From assembly GCA_032073245.1 (NCBI GenBank), contig DAMANX010000027.1, positions 6,729 to 70,728 on the forward strand: a stretch of DNA of 64,000 nucleotides. Direction: 5' to 3'. Below, in pieces: positions 25,497 through 33,922 of the stretch. A program made the position numbers and the translations under genes. Below the pieces are notes generated by a model. The model was not told where the DNA came from. It saw only the letters and a list, made by a program, of their open reading frames with translations, and made no database searches. The DNA comes from QVMG01 sp032073245 (GTDB taxonomy: Bacteria; Bacteroidota; Bacteroidia; Bacteroidales; Tannerellaceae). Numbering within the stretch: position 1 is the stretch's first letter; every line of letters starts with the position of its first letter.

Positions 25497-27428
25497 ATGA
25501 ATTACGGATTCGTTAAAGTAGCTGCGGCTACTCCTCTTGTACAAGTTGCTGACTGTACCTATAATATTGAACAGATTGAAAGTTTAATACGTAAGGCTGC
25601 AACTGAGAATGTACAAATAATTGTTTTTCCAGAACTTTCAATAACCGCTTACACTTGTATGGACTTGTTTTCGCAACAGATTCTGCAAGAAGAAGCGGAA
25701 AAAGCATTATTACAATTAGTTTCTAACACAAAAGCGTTGGAGATGCTTATTTTCGTAGGTGTTCCTCTACGGTCTGGTAATTGCCTCCTTAATACCTGTG
25801 TTGCTTTTCAAAAAGGGGAAATCATTGGTGTCGTTCCAAAAACATATCTACCTAACAGCAAAGAATTCCAGGAAAAGCGCTGGTTTACATCAGCACTTGA
25901 TATACATGAAAATGAAATAGTAATTGGGGATCAGAGCTATCCGATGAACCGATATCTTCAATTTGTAGATGGTGACATTTCTATTGCCGTTGATGTTTGT
26001 GAAGATCTTTGGATGCCTATTCCTCCCAGTTCATATATGACGATGGCTGGCTCTACGATTATTGTTAATCCGTCCGCCAGTAACGAATTGATCGGAAAGC
26101 ATGCTTACAGAAAACAATTGGTAAGTCAACAATCGGCCCGTTGCATATCAGGGTATATTTATTCAGCCTGTGGTTATGGCGAATCAACGACAGACTTGGT
26201 TTTTGCAGGAAGTTCTTTGATTGCTGAGAATGGAGTAATTTTAGCTGAAGCAAAGCGTTTCTCTATGGAAGGTGAACTGATTATAAGTGAAATAGATATT
26301 GATAATCTTTTGCACGATCGCTTACTAAATACAAATTTCACAACAGGATTAGCCATTGAAGGCTCTTTTCCTATTTATCAGGTTTCATTTGATTTACCAG
26401 ACGCTAATAAAGAAATAAAATTAACCCGCAAAATCGTTGCTCATCCCTTTACTCCATCAGGAGATGCTTTATCAGAACGTTGCGAGGAGATTTTTCAGAT
26501 ACAAATAGCCGGATTGGCTAAACGAATTGCACATATACATGCACACACTGCTGTGATTGGAATTTCAGGTGGCCTTGACTCTACTTTAGCTCTCTTAGTC
26601 ACAGTTATGACTTTTGACTTATTAAAGATTCCTCGTAATCAAATTATCGGAGTCACCATGCCTGGATTCGGTACTACCGATCGGACGTACACCAATGCTA
26701 TTAATCTCATCCACTCATTAGGTATCACTTTGCGGGAAATATCTATAAAAGATGCTACTCTACAACACTTCAAGGACATTGGACACAATCCTGAAAAACA
26801 TGATGTGACTTATGAGAATAGCCAGGCAAGGGAAAGAACACAGATATTAATGGATATTGCAAATCAGGAAAATGGTCTTGTAATTGGTACAGGAGACCTT
26901 TCTGAACTGGCATTAGGTTGGGCAACATATAACGGAGACCACATGTCGATGTATAGTGTAAATACAAGCATACCTAAAACACTTGTAAAATATCTTGTTC
27001 AATGGGTTGCCACTCATAAGGTAGATGAAAAATCTCAACATACCTTATTAGATATAATAGATACTCCTATCAGCCCGGAATTAATTCCAGCAGATGCAGA
27101 AGGAAATATAAAGCAAAAAACTGAAGATCTGGTTGGTCCATACGAATTACATGACTTTTTTCTATATCATTTCATTCGTTTTGGCTGTAGGCCTGCAAAG
27201 ATCTTCTTTCTTGCACAAAATGCTTTTGCAGGAGTATATACAAAAGAAATTATCCATAAATGGCTCCATATCTTTTTCCGTCGTTTCTTCCAACAACAGT
27301 TTAAACGAAGTTGCCTTCCTGATGGCCCTAAAGTAGGAAGCATAAGTTTCTCACCACGCAGTGATTGGCGTATGCCAAGTGATGCGATGGCTACCCTTTG
27401 GCTAAAAGAGATCGAAGGGTTAGTATAA
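25497..27428 (+). CDS. nadE: Glutamine-dependent NAD+ synthetase
   Basis: A 643-residue enzyme that makes NAD+ from nicotinic acid adenine dinucleotide, ATP and glutamine, the last step of NAD synthesis. The N-terminal nitrilase-type glutaminase (~1-270) has the Glu-Lys-Cys triad in FPELSITAYTC, VPKTYLPN and VDVCEDLW. The C-terminal synthetase (~310-643) has the ATP pyrophosphatase loop ISGGLDSTLALL and GTGDLSELALGWATYNGD. The two-domain length is normal for the glutamine-dependent type. The helicase gene follows 9 nt after the stop. Confidence 0.96.
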   Translation: MNYGFVKVAAATPLVQVADCTYNIEQIESLIRKAATENVQIIVFPELSITAYTCMDLFSQQILQEEAEKALLQLVSNTKALEMLIFVGVPLRSGNCLLNTCVAFQKGEIIGVVPKTYLPNSKEFQEKRWFTSALDIHENEIVIGDQSYPMNRYLQFVDGDISIAVDVCEDLWMPIPPSSYMTMAGSTIIVNPSASNELIGKHAYRKQLVSQQSARCISGYIYSACGYGESTTDLVFAGSSLIAENGVILAEAKRFSMEGELIISEIDIDNLLHDRLLNTNFTTGLAIEGSFPIYQVSFDLPDANKEIKLTRKIVAHPFTPSGDALSERCEEIFQIQIAGLAKRIAHIHAHTAVIGISGGLDSTLALLVTVMTFDLLKIPRNQIIGVTMPGFGTTDRTYTNAINLIHSLGITLREISIKDATLQHFKDIGHNPEKHDVTYENSQARERTQILMDIANQENGLVIGTGDLSELALGWATYNGDHMSMYSVNTSIPKTLVKYLVQWVATHKVDEKSQHTLLDIIDTPISPELIPADAEGNIKQKTEDLVGPYELHDFFLYHFIRFGCRPAKIFFLAQNAFAGVYTKEIIHKWLHIFFRRFFQQQFKRSCLPDGPKVGSISFSPRSDWRMPSDAMATLWLKEIEGLV

Positions 27429-27437
27429 AATGGATTT

Positions 27438-29375
27438 ATGAAACCTTCTTCACTTACGCCATTAGCTGATTTACAATTACAATACGATCTGCTTCAAAAA
27501 GAATTTGCTTATGAGAAGCAGATGTATCACCAGCAAACGGAACGTACTGGTGTTCAAAAGAAAATACAACAAGGCTTGTGCTGGTATCCTGTTTTACCCG
27601 GCCGAAGCTACTATAATTCATTAAATCAGTTCGTTCTTGTTATCGAACGGCGAGAAAATAGAGAAGTAGAACACAATTTTGAATATGGTCGCCCTGTCTG
27701 TTTCTTTACTACTGATATCAGTGGAAGTATTTATCCTTTAAACTTCTCCGCAACCATAAATTATGTGGAAGAAGACCGAATGTTAATAGTACTCCCCTCT
27801 CCTTCCGTTTTAGCTGATATACAGGCGAAATCTGATTTAGGCATACAACTTTATTTTGACGAGACAAGCTATAAAACAATGTTTGCTGCACTAACCGATG
27901 TTATGCGGGCAAATAATAATCGCCTTTCTTATTTACGGGATGTACTACTGGAAAAAACTCCGGCAGCAAAATTAAGTCTTTTCCCAATCCGTTTTCCCTG
28001 GTTGAATCAATCACAGGAAAAAGCTGTAAATCATGTTTTAGCTGCAAAGGATATTGCTATTGTACATGGCCCTCCCGGAACAGGCAAAACAACCACACTG
28101 GTAGAGGCCATTTATGAAACCCTTCATCGGGAAAACCAGATTTTAGTATGTGCGCAAAGCAATACAGCAGTAGATTGGATTGCAGAAAAGTTAGTTGATA
28201 GAGGAGTTAATGTGTTGCGTATAGGCAATCCCACTCGTGTCAACGATAAAATGCTTTCTTTTACCTACGAACGTCGTTTTGAATCACATTCTGATTATCC
28301 GGAATTATGGAGTATACGGAAAACTATTCGTGAAATACAATCTGGTTTACGAAAGAAAAGCAAAAGTGAGAATGATACAGTACGTAATCGTCTGTCGCGA
28401 ATGAAATTCCGGGCAACAGAATTGGAAGTTAAGATAGATGCTGAGTTATTTGATGAAGCCCGGGTAATTGCATGTACACTGGTTGGTTCGGCGCACCGAA
28501 TCTTAATGAACCGTCATTTTACTTCGCTTTTTATAGATGAAGCTGCACAGGCACTTGAAGCAGCTTGCTGGATTGCCATTGAAAGAGCAGATAGAGTTAT
28601 TCTTGCCGGGGACCATTATCAATTGCCACCTACAATTAAATGCCTCGAGGCTGCAAAAGGAGGGTTAGATCAAACCTTGATGCATAAAATCATTATAAAT
28701 AAACCGGATACAGTATCCCTTCTTACCATACAATACCGGATGCATAGCGATATAATGTCTTTCCCATCCCGCTGGTTTTATAATAATCAATTGGAGGCAG
28801 CTTCAGAAGTAAAAGACAGAGGCATTCTCCGATTGGATCAGCCTATAGTGTGGATGGATACATCACATTTAGATTTTACTGAAGAAGTAAAGATTGAAAG
28901 TTTAAGCCGAATCAATAAACAAGAAGCTGAATTACTTGTGTCTCAACTAAAAGCATACCTTGAAAAGATTGGTAGAGACCGGATATTGGAAGAGCATATT
29001 GATTTCGGGCTTATTTCACCTTATAAGGCGCAAGTACATTATCTTCGGGGACTTATTAAACGAGATTCTTTTTTCAAGCCTTATAAACAGCTTATTACGA
29101 TACATACTGTCGATGGTTTTCAAGGCCAGGAACGAGATGTGATTCTGATTAGCCTAGTCCGTGCCAATGAACATGGGCAAATCGGATTTCTAAACGACTT
29201 ACGACGTATGAACGTAGCTATTACACGTGCCCGCATGAAATTAATAATAATGGGAGATTCCAAAACATTAACCAAGCATCCGTTTTATAGAGAATTATAT
29301 AAGTATATTACCCTGTTAACAGAAAAGATTGAAAAAATCTACTTATGCTTAGTTGTTACATCATGTTTTATGTAA
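27438..29375 (+). CDS. Superfamily 1 DNA/RNA helicase (UPF1/IGHMBP2-like)
   Basis: A 645-residue ATP-dependent helicase. Walker A GPPGTGKTTT is near residue 211, Walker B DEAAQ near 368, followed by GDHYQLPPT (motif III), QYRMHSDIMSFPS (motif IV), VDGFQGQERDVILISLVR (motif V) and LRRMNVAITRARMKLI (motif VI). The order and wording match the UPF1-like group. The N-terminal ~180 residues carry a beta-rich domain as in IGHMBP2 relatives. The final ~20 residues (EKIYLCLVVTSCFM) look like a non-conserved tail. Co-transcription with nadE is likely; no functional link is evident. Confidence 0.92.
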   Translation: MKPSSLTPLADLQLQYDLLQKEFAYEKQMYHQQTERTGVQKKIQQGLCWYPVLPGRSYYNSLNQFVLVIERRENREVEHNFEYGRPVCFFTTDISGSIYPLNFSATINYVEEDRMLIVLPSPSVLADIQAKSDLGIQLYFDETSYKTMFAALTDVMRANNNRLSYLRDVLLEKTPAAKLSLFPIRFPWLNQSQEKAVNHVLAAKDIAIVHGPPGTGKTTTLVEAIYETLHRENQILVCAQSNTAVDWIAEKLVDRGVNVLRIGNPTRVNDKMLSFTYERRFESHSDYPELWSIRKTIREIQSGLRKKSKSENDTVRNRLSRMKFRATELEVKIDAELFDEARVIACTLVGSAHRILMNRHFTSLFIDEAAQALEAACWIAIERADRVILAGDHYQLPPTIKCLEAAKGGLDQTLMHKIIINKPDTVSLLTIQYRMHSDIMSFPSRWFYNNQLEAASEVKDRGILRLDQPIVWMDTSHLDFTEEVKIESLSRINKQEAELLVSQLKAYLEKIGRDRILEEHIDFGLISPYKAQVHYLRGLIKRDSFFKPYKQLITIHTVDGFQGQERDVILISLVRANEHGQIGFLNDLRRMNVAITRARMKLIIMGDSKTLTKHPFYRELYKYITLLTEKIEKIYLCLVVTSCFM

Positions 29376-29380
29376 GTTTG
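29373..29380 (+). promoter_or_regulatory. Candidate -7 promoter box for queD-queE
   Basis: TAAGTTTG matches TAnnTTTG, overlaps the helicase stop codon and ends 22 nt before the queD ATG. Confidence 0.4.
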
Positions 29381-29401
29381 TAGTCAGAAATCTTTACAAA
29401 T

Positions 29402-29989
29402 ATGATCATAAGGAAACTATTACGATACGAAGGAAGTCATGTAGTACGAAATTGTGCTACTCGCCGGTGTAGCCACTCTATTCATGGACATTCTGCAATA
29501 GTAGAAGTCATGTTTTATGCTTCTTCTTTGGATAATGCAGGTATGGTTATGGATTTTGGGTTAATGGGAGCCATCAAACAAATCGTGGATAGTTTTGATC
29601 ATTCTCATGATATGTGGAGTAAAGAATCAAAAGACATTATTGATTTTTTTAGACGGGAGAATGAGCGATGGGTTATTCTCCCTTTCAATCCTACAGCAGA
29701 AATGCTTTCGCTCATGTTTTTTGCTTATGCTAAGCATATTATTGAACATACAGAGTTTTCCAATGATGAAGGAGATATCCGTGTATTAGCCGTACGTTAT
29801 CATGAAACCCAAACAGGTTATGCTGAGGCTGACCTAACTGATTATGAGAATATATGGCTTCCCAATTATTCGTTAAATGAAATAGAATTCAGTAAAGGTA
29901 TACAGAAAGAGTGGCCCAATGATTTCCAGCAGATGCTATTTTCAGGAAAAACGATTGTTAATCCTGAAATTCCTCTTCAAGTGAAATGA
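29402..29989 (+). CDS. queD: 6-pyruvoyl-tetrahydropterin synthase-like / 6-carboxytetrahydropterin synthase
   Basis: A 195-residue enzyme of queuosine/7-deazaguanine synthesis that converts dihydroneopterin triphosphate to 6-carboxytetrahydropterin. Zinc-ligand candidates H13, H28 and H30 (EGSHV, HGHS) and the catalytic-candidate C23 (RRCSHS) are present, then VMDFGLM and DHSHDMW. The protein is longer than the ~120-150 residues common for QueD, with a C-terminal extension (~150-195) of unknown role. Its stop overlaps the queE start (ATGA), so the two are translationally coupled in one pathway. Confidence 0.9.
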   Translation: MIIRKLLRYEGSHVVRNCATRRCSHSIHGHSAIVEVMFYASSLDNAGMVMDFGLMGAIKQIVDSFDHSHDMWSKESKDIIDFFRRENERWVILPFNPTAEMLSLMFFAYAKHIIEHTEFSNDEGDIRVLAVRYHETQTGYAEADLTDYENIWLPNYSLNEIEFSKGIQKEWPNDFQQMLFSGKTIVNPEIPLQVK

Positions 29990-30693
29990 AGAAAGTTATT
30001 AAAGACATTGCAGAAATATATCCATGCATTCAGGGAGAAGGCTCCCGTGCCGGGAGCCCCAGTATATTAATCCGGACTTTAGGTTGTAATCTTCGTTGCC
30101 ACTGGTGTGATACTCCATATACCTCATGGGAGGTTGAAAAAGGTAGTTACTCCTTAGACCACGTTTCTTCTTTATTATCAGAGCATTCACAGATACAAGA
30201 CATAATAGTAACAGGTGGAGAACCCTGTATATATCCTGATATAGATACCCTAATATCTATATGTAAAAAAGAGAACAAACATATCACTCTAGAAACAAAT
30301 GGTACACGTTTGATTTCAAAAGATACAATGAAACTAATTGATCTGGTTTCAATTTCTCCGAAACTACATAACTCAACGCCTCTAAATTCACCGTGGACAG
30401 AACGACATGAAAAGGAACGTATTCATATAGATATTCTTTCCGATTGGATGCGATTAGCAAAAAATTATCAATTAAAATTTGTAGTTACTCATCCCGAGGA
30501 TTTAAAAGAAATTAATTCATTGATAGCACAGCTGGATTCTGATAAACAGAAAGTATATCTGATGCCGGAAGGAACCACTCAAAATCAACTACAAGAAAAA
30601 AGAGAATGGCTCGCAAATATTTGTATTCAGGAAGGATTTTGTTATTGCGAACGTTTGCATGTTGTTATTTATGGTGACAAAAGAGGTGTTTAA
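29986..30693 (+). CDS. queE: 7-carboxy-7-deazaguanine synthase (radical SAM)
   Basis: A 235-residue radical SAM enzyme that rearranges 6-carboxytetrahydropterin to 7-carboxy-7-deazaguanine, the step after QueD. The cluster-binding motif is C34-x3-C38-x2-C41 (GCNLRCHWCD). The substrate-loop features IQGEGSRAGSP at the N-terminus and VTGGEPC follow. It overlaps queD by 4 nt. Later steps (queC, queF) are not in the window. Confidence 0.94.
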   Translation: MKKVIKDIAEIYPCIQGEGSRAGSPSILIRTLGCNLRCHWCDTPYTSWEVEKGSYSLDHVSSLLSEHSQIQDIIVTGGEPCIYPDIDTLISICKKENKHITLETNGTRLISKDTMKLIDLVSISPKLHNSTPLNSPWTERHEKERIHIDILSDWMRLAKNYQLKFVVTHPEDLKEINSLIAQLDSDKQKVYLMPEGTTQNQLQEKREWLANICIQEGFCYCERLHVVIYGDKRGV

Positions 30694-30715
30694 TAATTAT
30701 ATAAACATAAAACAA

Positions 30716-30756
30716 AACAGGATCCAAATGTTATTTCATCCGGATCCTGTTATTTT
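30716..30756 (+). terminator. Terminator after queE
   Basis: AACAGGATCC (30716-30725) pairs with GGATCCTGTT (30742-30751), 16-nt loop, followed by ATTTTC. Confidence 0.75.
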
Positions 30757-30802
30757 CAAAAAATACAGATTGCCCCCTTTATCCTAACACAGTTTTGCCA
30801 CC

Positions 30803-31021
30803 TTAACTCCACATAAAAGATTCTTCACAGATTCTCTCTATCTCTTTCTTCTCTAAATTACTAAAATTCTGTTTATTCAATTTTGCATAAAAAGTTGAAT
30901 AGGATATGCCACATTCATTTAATATTACATTTCTTAATTGAATCTTTGGCTCTTCTTCCAAAGACTGATAATATTCTTTAAAAGATAATTCCAGCTTTTT
31001 TGTTGTCTCTTCTTTCATCAA
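30803..31021 (-). CDS. Small hypothetical protein, possible HTH-type regulator
   Basis: A 72-residue, highly charged protein not recognised as a named family. The segment NECGISYSTFYAKLNKQNFSNLE reads like a helix-turn-helix with a turn at GIS. It is divergent from another small HTH-like gene at 31125 and has its own -7 box. The second Met (31018) is an equally good start. It may be a DNA-binding regulator, but that is inferred only from helix pattern and context. Confidence 0.6.
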   Translation of the reverse strand: MMKEETTKKLELSFKEYYQSLEEEPKIQLRNVILNECGISYSTFYAKLNKQNFSNLEKKEIERICEESFMWS

Positions 31022-31049
31022 TATTATTTTTAGTCTTATATTTAGACTG

Positions 31050-31057
31050 CAAATATA
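31050..31057 (-). promoter_or_regulatory. -7 promoter box for the 72-residue gene
   Basis: The minus strand reads TATATTTG (TAnnTTTG), ending 28 nt before the ATG at 31021. It lies in the 103-nt divergent gap and supports the gene being real. Confidence 0.5.
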
Positions 31058-31124
31058 GTAAAATTAAGTCAATTCACCAATATTTTGACACCATAATTTA
31101 TGTTAATTATAAAATGCAATTTAT

Positions 31125-31580
31125 ATGAAAGAAAAATACGAAGAATTTAACTATCTTGAAATAAAGAAATTATTAACAGAAACACCCTCCATACCCAGCT
31201 TCAGAAAACTGGCACCAATTTTAGGCATACATCGCAATGTCTTAGATAGGGTCCTGAACGGAAAATCAAAGGGTGGCCTTAAAGATGAAGCATGGGATAT
31301 ATTAATTAATCTCTTTGCTCAGGAAAATATCTGTATATGTAAATCGGATTTCTACTATTCAGTATATCTACATGAGAATATGCCGGAAAATAAAGTAGCA
31401 GATGAAGAGGATGATAAAAATGAAAATGAAGAGAAAGAATTTGTACCAAAAGAAGACTATGATAAATTAATGGAGGCATATAAAGACCGGACTCAAAAAG
31501 TAGTAGATCTTAATAAATTAATAGAACAACTGAAAGAGAAATTGAAATCACAAAAGAATATAGATGATCAAAACATATAA
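31125..31580 (+). CDS. Hypothetical protein with HTH-like N-terminus and coiled-coil C-terminus
   Basis: A 151-residue protein. Residues ~8-60 include IPSFRKLAPILGIHRNVLDRVLNG, a helix-turn-helix-like pattern. An acidic linker (VADEEDDKNENEEKE, ~90-105) leads to a coiled coil (~115-145: DLNKLIEQLKEKLKSQ). The family is not recognised. With the divergent 72-residue gene it resembles a small regulator pair. I see no mobile-element gene next to it. Confidence 0.65.
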   Translation: MKEKYEEFNYLEIKKLLTETPSIPSFRKLAPILGIHRNVLDRVLNGKSKGGLKDEAWDILINLFAQENICICKSDFYYSVYLHENMPENKVADEEDDKNENEEKEFVPKEDYDKLMEAYKDRTQKVVDLNKLIEQLKEKLKSQKNIDDQNI

Positions 31581-31660
31581 ACAAGCAATATAATAGACAA
31601 TATATATATATGTAATACTACCCAACACCAGGATTAATAAGGTATAATCATTTTTTATTG

Positions 31661-31668
31661 TATCTTTG
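31661..31668 (+). promoter_or_regulatory. -7 promoter box for prmA
   Basis: TATCTTTG, perfect TAnnTTTG, ends 43 nt before the ATG at 31712. It argues against an upstream in-frame start at 31658, which would overlap the promoter. Confidence 0.6.
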
Positions 31669-31711
31669 CTTAGATGATTTTTACCAATTCAATGTCTTAC
31701 ATATTATAATA

Positions 31712-32560
31712 ATGAATTACTACGAAATAAATATCAACTACTCCACATCATTACCAGCTGAAATTATTAATGATATTCTGGCGAGTGAACTCGGCGAGAT
31801 CGGTTTTGAAAGTTTCACAGAAAAAAATAACGGCCTTCTGGCTTATATCCCGGAAACATTATACAATATAGAAATACTTCAAAAACAATTAGAAACCTTC
31901 CCTTTGGTTGATGTCACATTCCATACTACCGAACAATTAATTGTAGCTAAGGATTGGAATGAGGAGTGGGAAAAAAATTATTTTAAACCTATCCGGATAG
32001 GTACCGATTGTATCATTCGCGCTTCTTTTCATGAACCAGACCCTAATTTTACACATACTATCATCATTGATCCTAAAATGGCTTTTGGAACAGGTAACCA
32101 TGAAACAACTTATTTAATGATCAGTGAGATATTGAAGCTGGATTTGACTGGAAAAGAAATCCTTGATATGGGTTGTGGTACCGCTGTTCTAGCGATTCTA
32201 GCTTCTTTAAAAGGAGCTAAACGAGTAACAGCAATAGATATTGATGAATGGGCATATAACAATGCACTGGATAATATACAGTTAAATAATACAGAAGACA
32301 TTCAGGTTGCCTTGGGTGGAGCTGAACGTATTTCCGAATATGCCCCTTTTGATATTATTTTCGCCAATATAAACCGAAATATACTTTTACAGGATATAGG
32401 ATATTACGCTGATAATCTAAGAATCGGCGGACAGCTTTTCATGAGTGGTTTTTACAACGAAGACATTCCCCTAATTGAGAAGGAATGCATCCATCAAGGT
32501 TTATCGCTCAATTCTGTAAGCGAAAAGAATAATTGGGTAGCCGTAATGGCTGTTAAGTAA
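31712..32560 (+). CDS. prmA: Ribosomal protein L11 methyltransferase
   Basis: A 282-residue SAM-dependent enzyme that trimethylates ribosomal protein L11. The N-terminal L11-binding domain (~1-95) carries KDWNEEWEKNYFKPIRIG. The Rossmann methyltransferase has MAFGTGNHETT, the SAM loop LDMGCGTAVLAILASLKGA, AIDIDEWA, and FANINRNILL. The C-terminus NNWVAVMAVK is typical. The ATG at 31712 begins MNYYEININ, the usual family start. Confidence 0.94.
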   Translation: MNYYEININYSTSLPAEIINDILASELGEIGFESFTEKNNGLLAYIPETLYNIEILQKQLETFPLVDVTFHTTEQLIVAKDWNEEWEKNYFKPIRIGTDCIIRASFHEPDPNFTHTIIIDPKMAFGTGNHETTYLMISEILKLDLTGKEILDMGCGTAVLAILASLKGAKRVTAIDIDEWAYNNALDNIQLNNTEDIQVALGGAERISEYAPFDIIFANINRNILLQDIGYYADNLRIGGQLFMSGFYNEDIPLIEKECIHQGLSLNSVSEKNNWVAVMAVK

Positions 32561-32653
32561 TAATATATTTTAACAATAAAAGGACAGAATGACTTAAACT
32601 ATCTGGCCTTTATAAACGTTATCTTAGTATAAACATTTTAAAAGTAATTGATT

Positions 32654-32908
32654 ATGAAAAGTTCAGATTCAAAATTATTATTAGGTCTTGCTATTGGTGT
32701 TGCAGTTGGAGCAGCTGTTGGTTATTTGGTTGGTTCTGATAAAGGTGAAGAATTACTGGAAGAACTGAAAGAAATGGCAGGCAAAGCAAAAGAAGGCTTT
32801 AACGTTGCTGTTGAAAAAGCCAAAGCAACTGGTCAGGAAGCATTAAAAACAGCAAAGAGTTATAAAGATGAGGCTATGAAAACAGCCCATGATGCGATTG
32901 ATGAATAA
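32654..32908 (+). CDS. YtxH-domain envelope protein
   Basis: An 84-residue protein with one glycine/alanine-rich membrane segment (LLLGLAIGVAVGAAVGYLVG, ~7-26) followed by an amphipathic helix rich in Lys, Ala and Glu (~35-84). This is the YtxH/YqjD-like layout. It is the first gene of a trio with a holin-like protein 7 nt downstream, paralleling the yqjD-yqjE-yqjK order of enterobacteria. The role is unknown, possibly stress-related membrane organisation. A TTG at 32648 is not needed as start. Confidence 0.85.
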   Translation: MKSSDSKLLLGLAIGVAVGAAVGYLVGSDKGEELLEELKEMAGKAKEGFNVAVEKAKATGQEALKTAKSYKDEAMKTAHDAIDE

Positions 32909-32915
32909 TTAGTAT

Positions 32916-33335
32916 ATGGAAAAAGATTTAGGACAAATCTTCAATGAACTGAAAGATGATGTTTCAGTTTTTGTGGAGGCTAAAATTGAATTCCTGAAAT
33001 TAACAGCATACGAGAGAGCCGGGAAACTTGTTTCCTCTCTCTCTTATATTCTGTTATTAGTTGTACTTGCTTTTTTTGCAACATTCTTCCTTTTTCTGGC
33101 CTTAGGATTTCTTCTGGGAGAATGGTTGAATTCAACAAGTGCAGGTATAGCCATAGTTGGAGGTATTTACCTCATTATAATCGGGATCTTAATTATGAGT
33201 AAAAAATGGTTCTCTGTGAAGATCATGAACAATGTGATCGACGCGCTGGATGGCGACGATGAGGACGAAGACAAAAAGAATGACACAATTTATGGAAACA
33301 GTTCAATTAACCCCACTGGAACAACTCCGCTCTAA
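32916..33335 (+). CDS. Phage-holin-like superfamily membrane protein (YqjE/DUF1469 type)
   Basis: A 139-residue protein with a cytoplasmic amphipathic N-terminus (~1-40) and two membrane helices (LSYILLLVVLAFFATFFLFL and IAIVGGIYLIIIGILIM). The C-terminus is acidic (DDEDEDKKND). This pattern is that of the putative actinobacterial holin-X/YqjE family found in non-phage contexts. Its end overlaps the next gene by 56 nt in another frame. Confidence 0.82.
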   Translation: MEKDLGQIFNELKDDVSVFVEAKIEFLKLTAYERAGKLVSSLSYILLLVVLAFFATFFLFLALGFLLGEWLNSTSAGIAIVGGIYLIIIGILIMSKKWFSVKIMNNVIDALDGDDEDEDKKNDTIYGNSSINPTGTTPL

Positions 33336-33687
33336 AAAAGAGCAGGCACGGATACAAAGTGAGATACAAAAGGACAAACTAAGCTCCAATCTGAAATATG
33401 TCCAAAGCAACGCAGGTAAACTAATTGTGAATGGTGTCACTTCTTCTATATTCCCCGGCAAATCCAATCAATCAAAACCATCTTCATTACCTTCTACCTT
33501 AGCTGATATTGCACTTGGAGGTGCAAAAACCTATCTTAAAAGCAGTAAAGGAGGAGGCTTAGGTATTATTCCTTTAGTATGGGGGATTGCACAACCCTTT
33601 GTCTTAACCTGGGGAATTAAAGGAGCTAAAAAACTGGTAGGAAGCCTTTTTTCCGGCAAAAACAAGAAAAACAAGAAAAAGAAGTAA
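33280..33687 (+). CDS. Small membrane-associated protein, third gene of the YtxH/holin-like trio
   Basis: A 135-residue basic protein not recognised as a named family. It has an N-terminal charged helix (LEQLRSKKEQARIQSEIQKDKL), a central Ser/Gly region, a hydrophobic segment (LGIIPLVWGIAQPFVLTWG) and a lysine-rich tail. It overlaps the preceding gene by 56 nt in a different frame. ATGs at 33250, 33280 and 33292 are possible; 33280 is a compromise and 33292 gives the cleanest N-terminus. Position suggests a YqjK-like analogue. Confidence 0.72.
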   Translation: MTQFMETVQLTPLEQLRSKKEQARIQSEIQKDKLSSNLKYVQSNAGKLIVNGVTSSIFPGKSNQSKPSSLPSTLADIALGGAKTYLKSSKGGGLGIIPLVWGIAQPFVLTWGIKGAKKLVGSLFSGKNKKNKKKK

Positions 33688-33759
33688 TATCTAACAATTA
33701 ATTTATGTTAGAGAGCATATTTTTATCCTGTTTTGTAAACAATTTACAAAAAACATAAT

Positions 33760-33767
33760 TACCTTTG
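33760..33767 (+). promoter_or_regulatory. -7 promoter box for the 30-residue lipoprotein and gapA
   Basis: TACCTTTG, a perfect TAnnTTTG, ends 12 nt before the small ORF at 33780, which fixes the transcript to include that ORF ahead of gapA. A TTTG at 33732-33735 lies 24 nt upstream, slightly further than the usual 19-21. Confidence 0.65.
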
Positions 33768-33779
33768 TAGTCGTAAATC

Positions 33780-33872
33780 ATGAACAAGATGAAACGTAGT
33801 ATTGTACTTTTCGTAGCATTTTTATTTATGCTCGTATCGTTTATCTCATGTGCCACTCCTTGTGGCTGTTAG
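33780..33872 (+). CDS. 30-residue lipoprotein-like peptide upstream of gapA
   Basis: ATG at 33780 to TAG at 33870-33872. The product has a basic start (MNKMKRS), a hydrophobic core (IVLFVAFLFMLVSF), a lipobox ISC with the acyl-acceptor Cys24, and a mature tail of only seven residues, CATPCGC. After signal cleavage a tri-cysteine acylated heptapeptide would remain. It lies 50 nt upstream of gapA behind a perfect promoter with no terminator between, so it is probably expressed at the high gapA level. The family is not recognised. It could also act as a leader peptide. Confidence 0.6.
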   Translation: MNKMKRSIVLFVAFLFMLVSFISCATPCGC

Positions 33873-33922
33873 AAAGAACAATAGATAGTATTTTTTAATA
33901 AACCAATAAAAGTTTTATTACA

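Noticed and set aside
29376..29401. preQ1-type riboswitch before queD
   Set aside because: Only 26 nt separate the helicase stop from queD and I see no fitting stem-loop with an A-rich tail.
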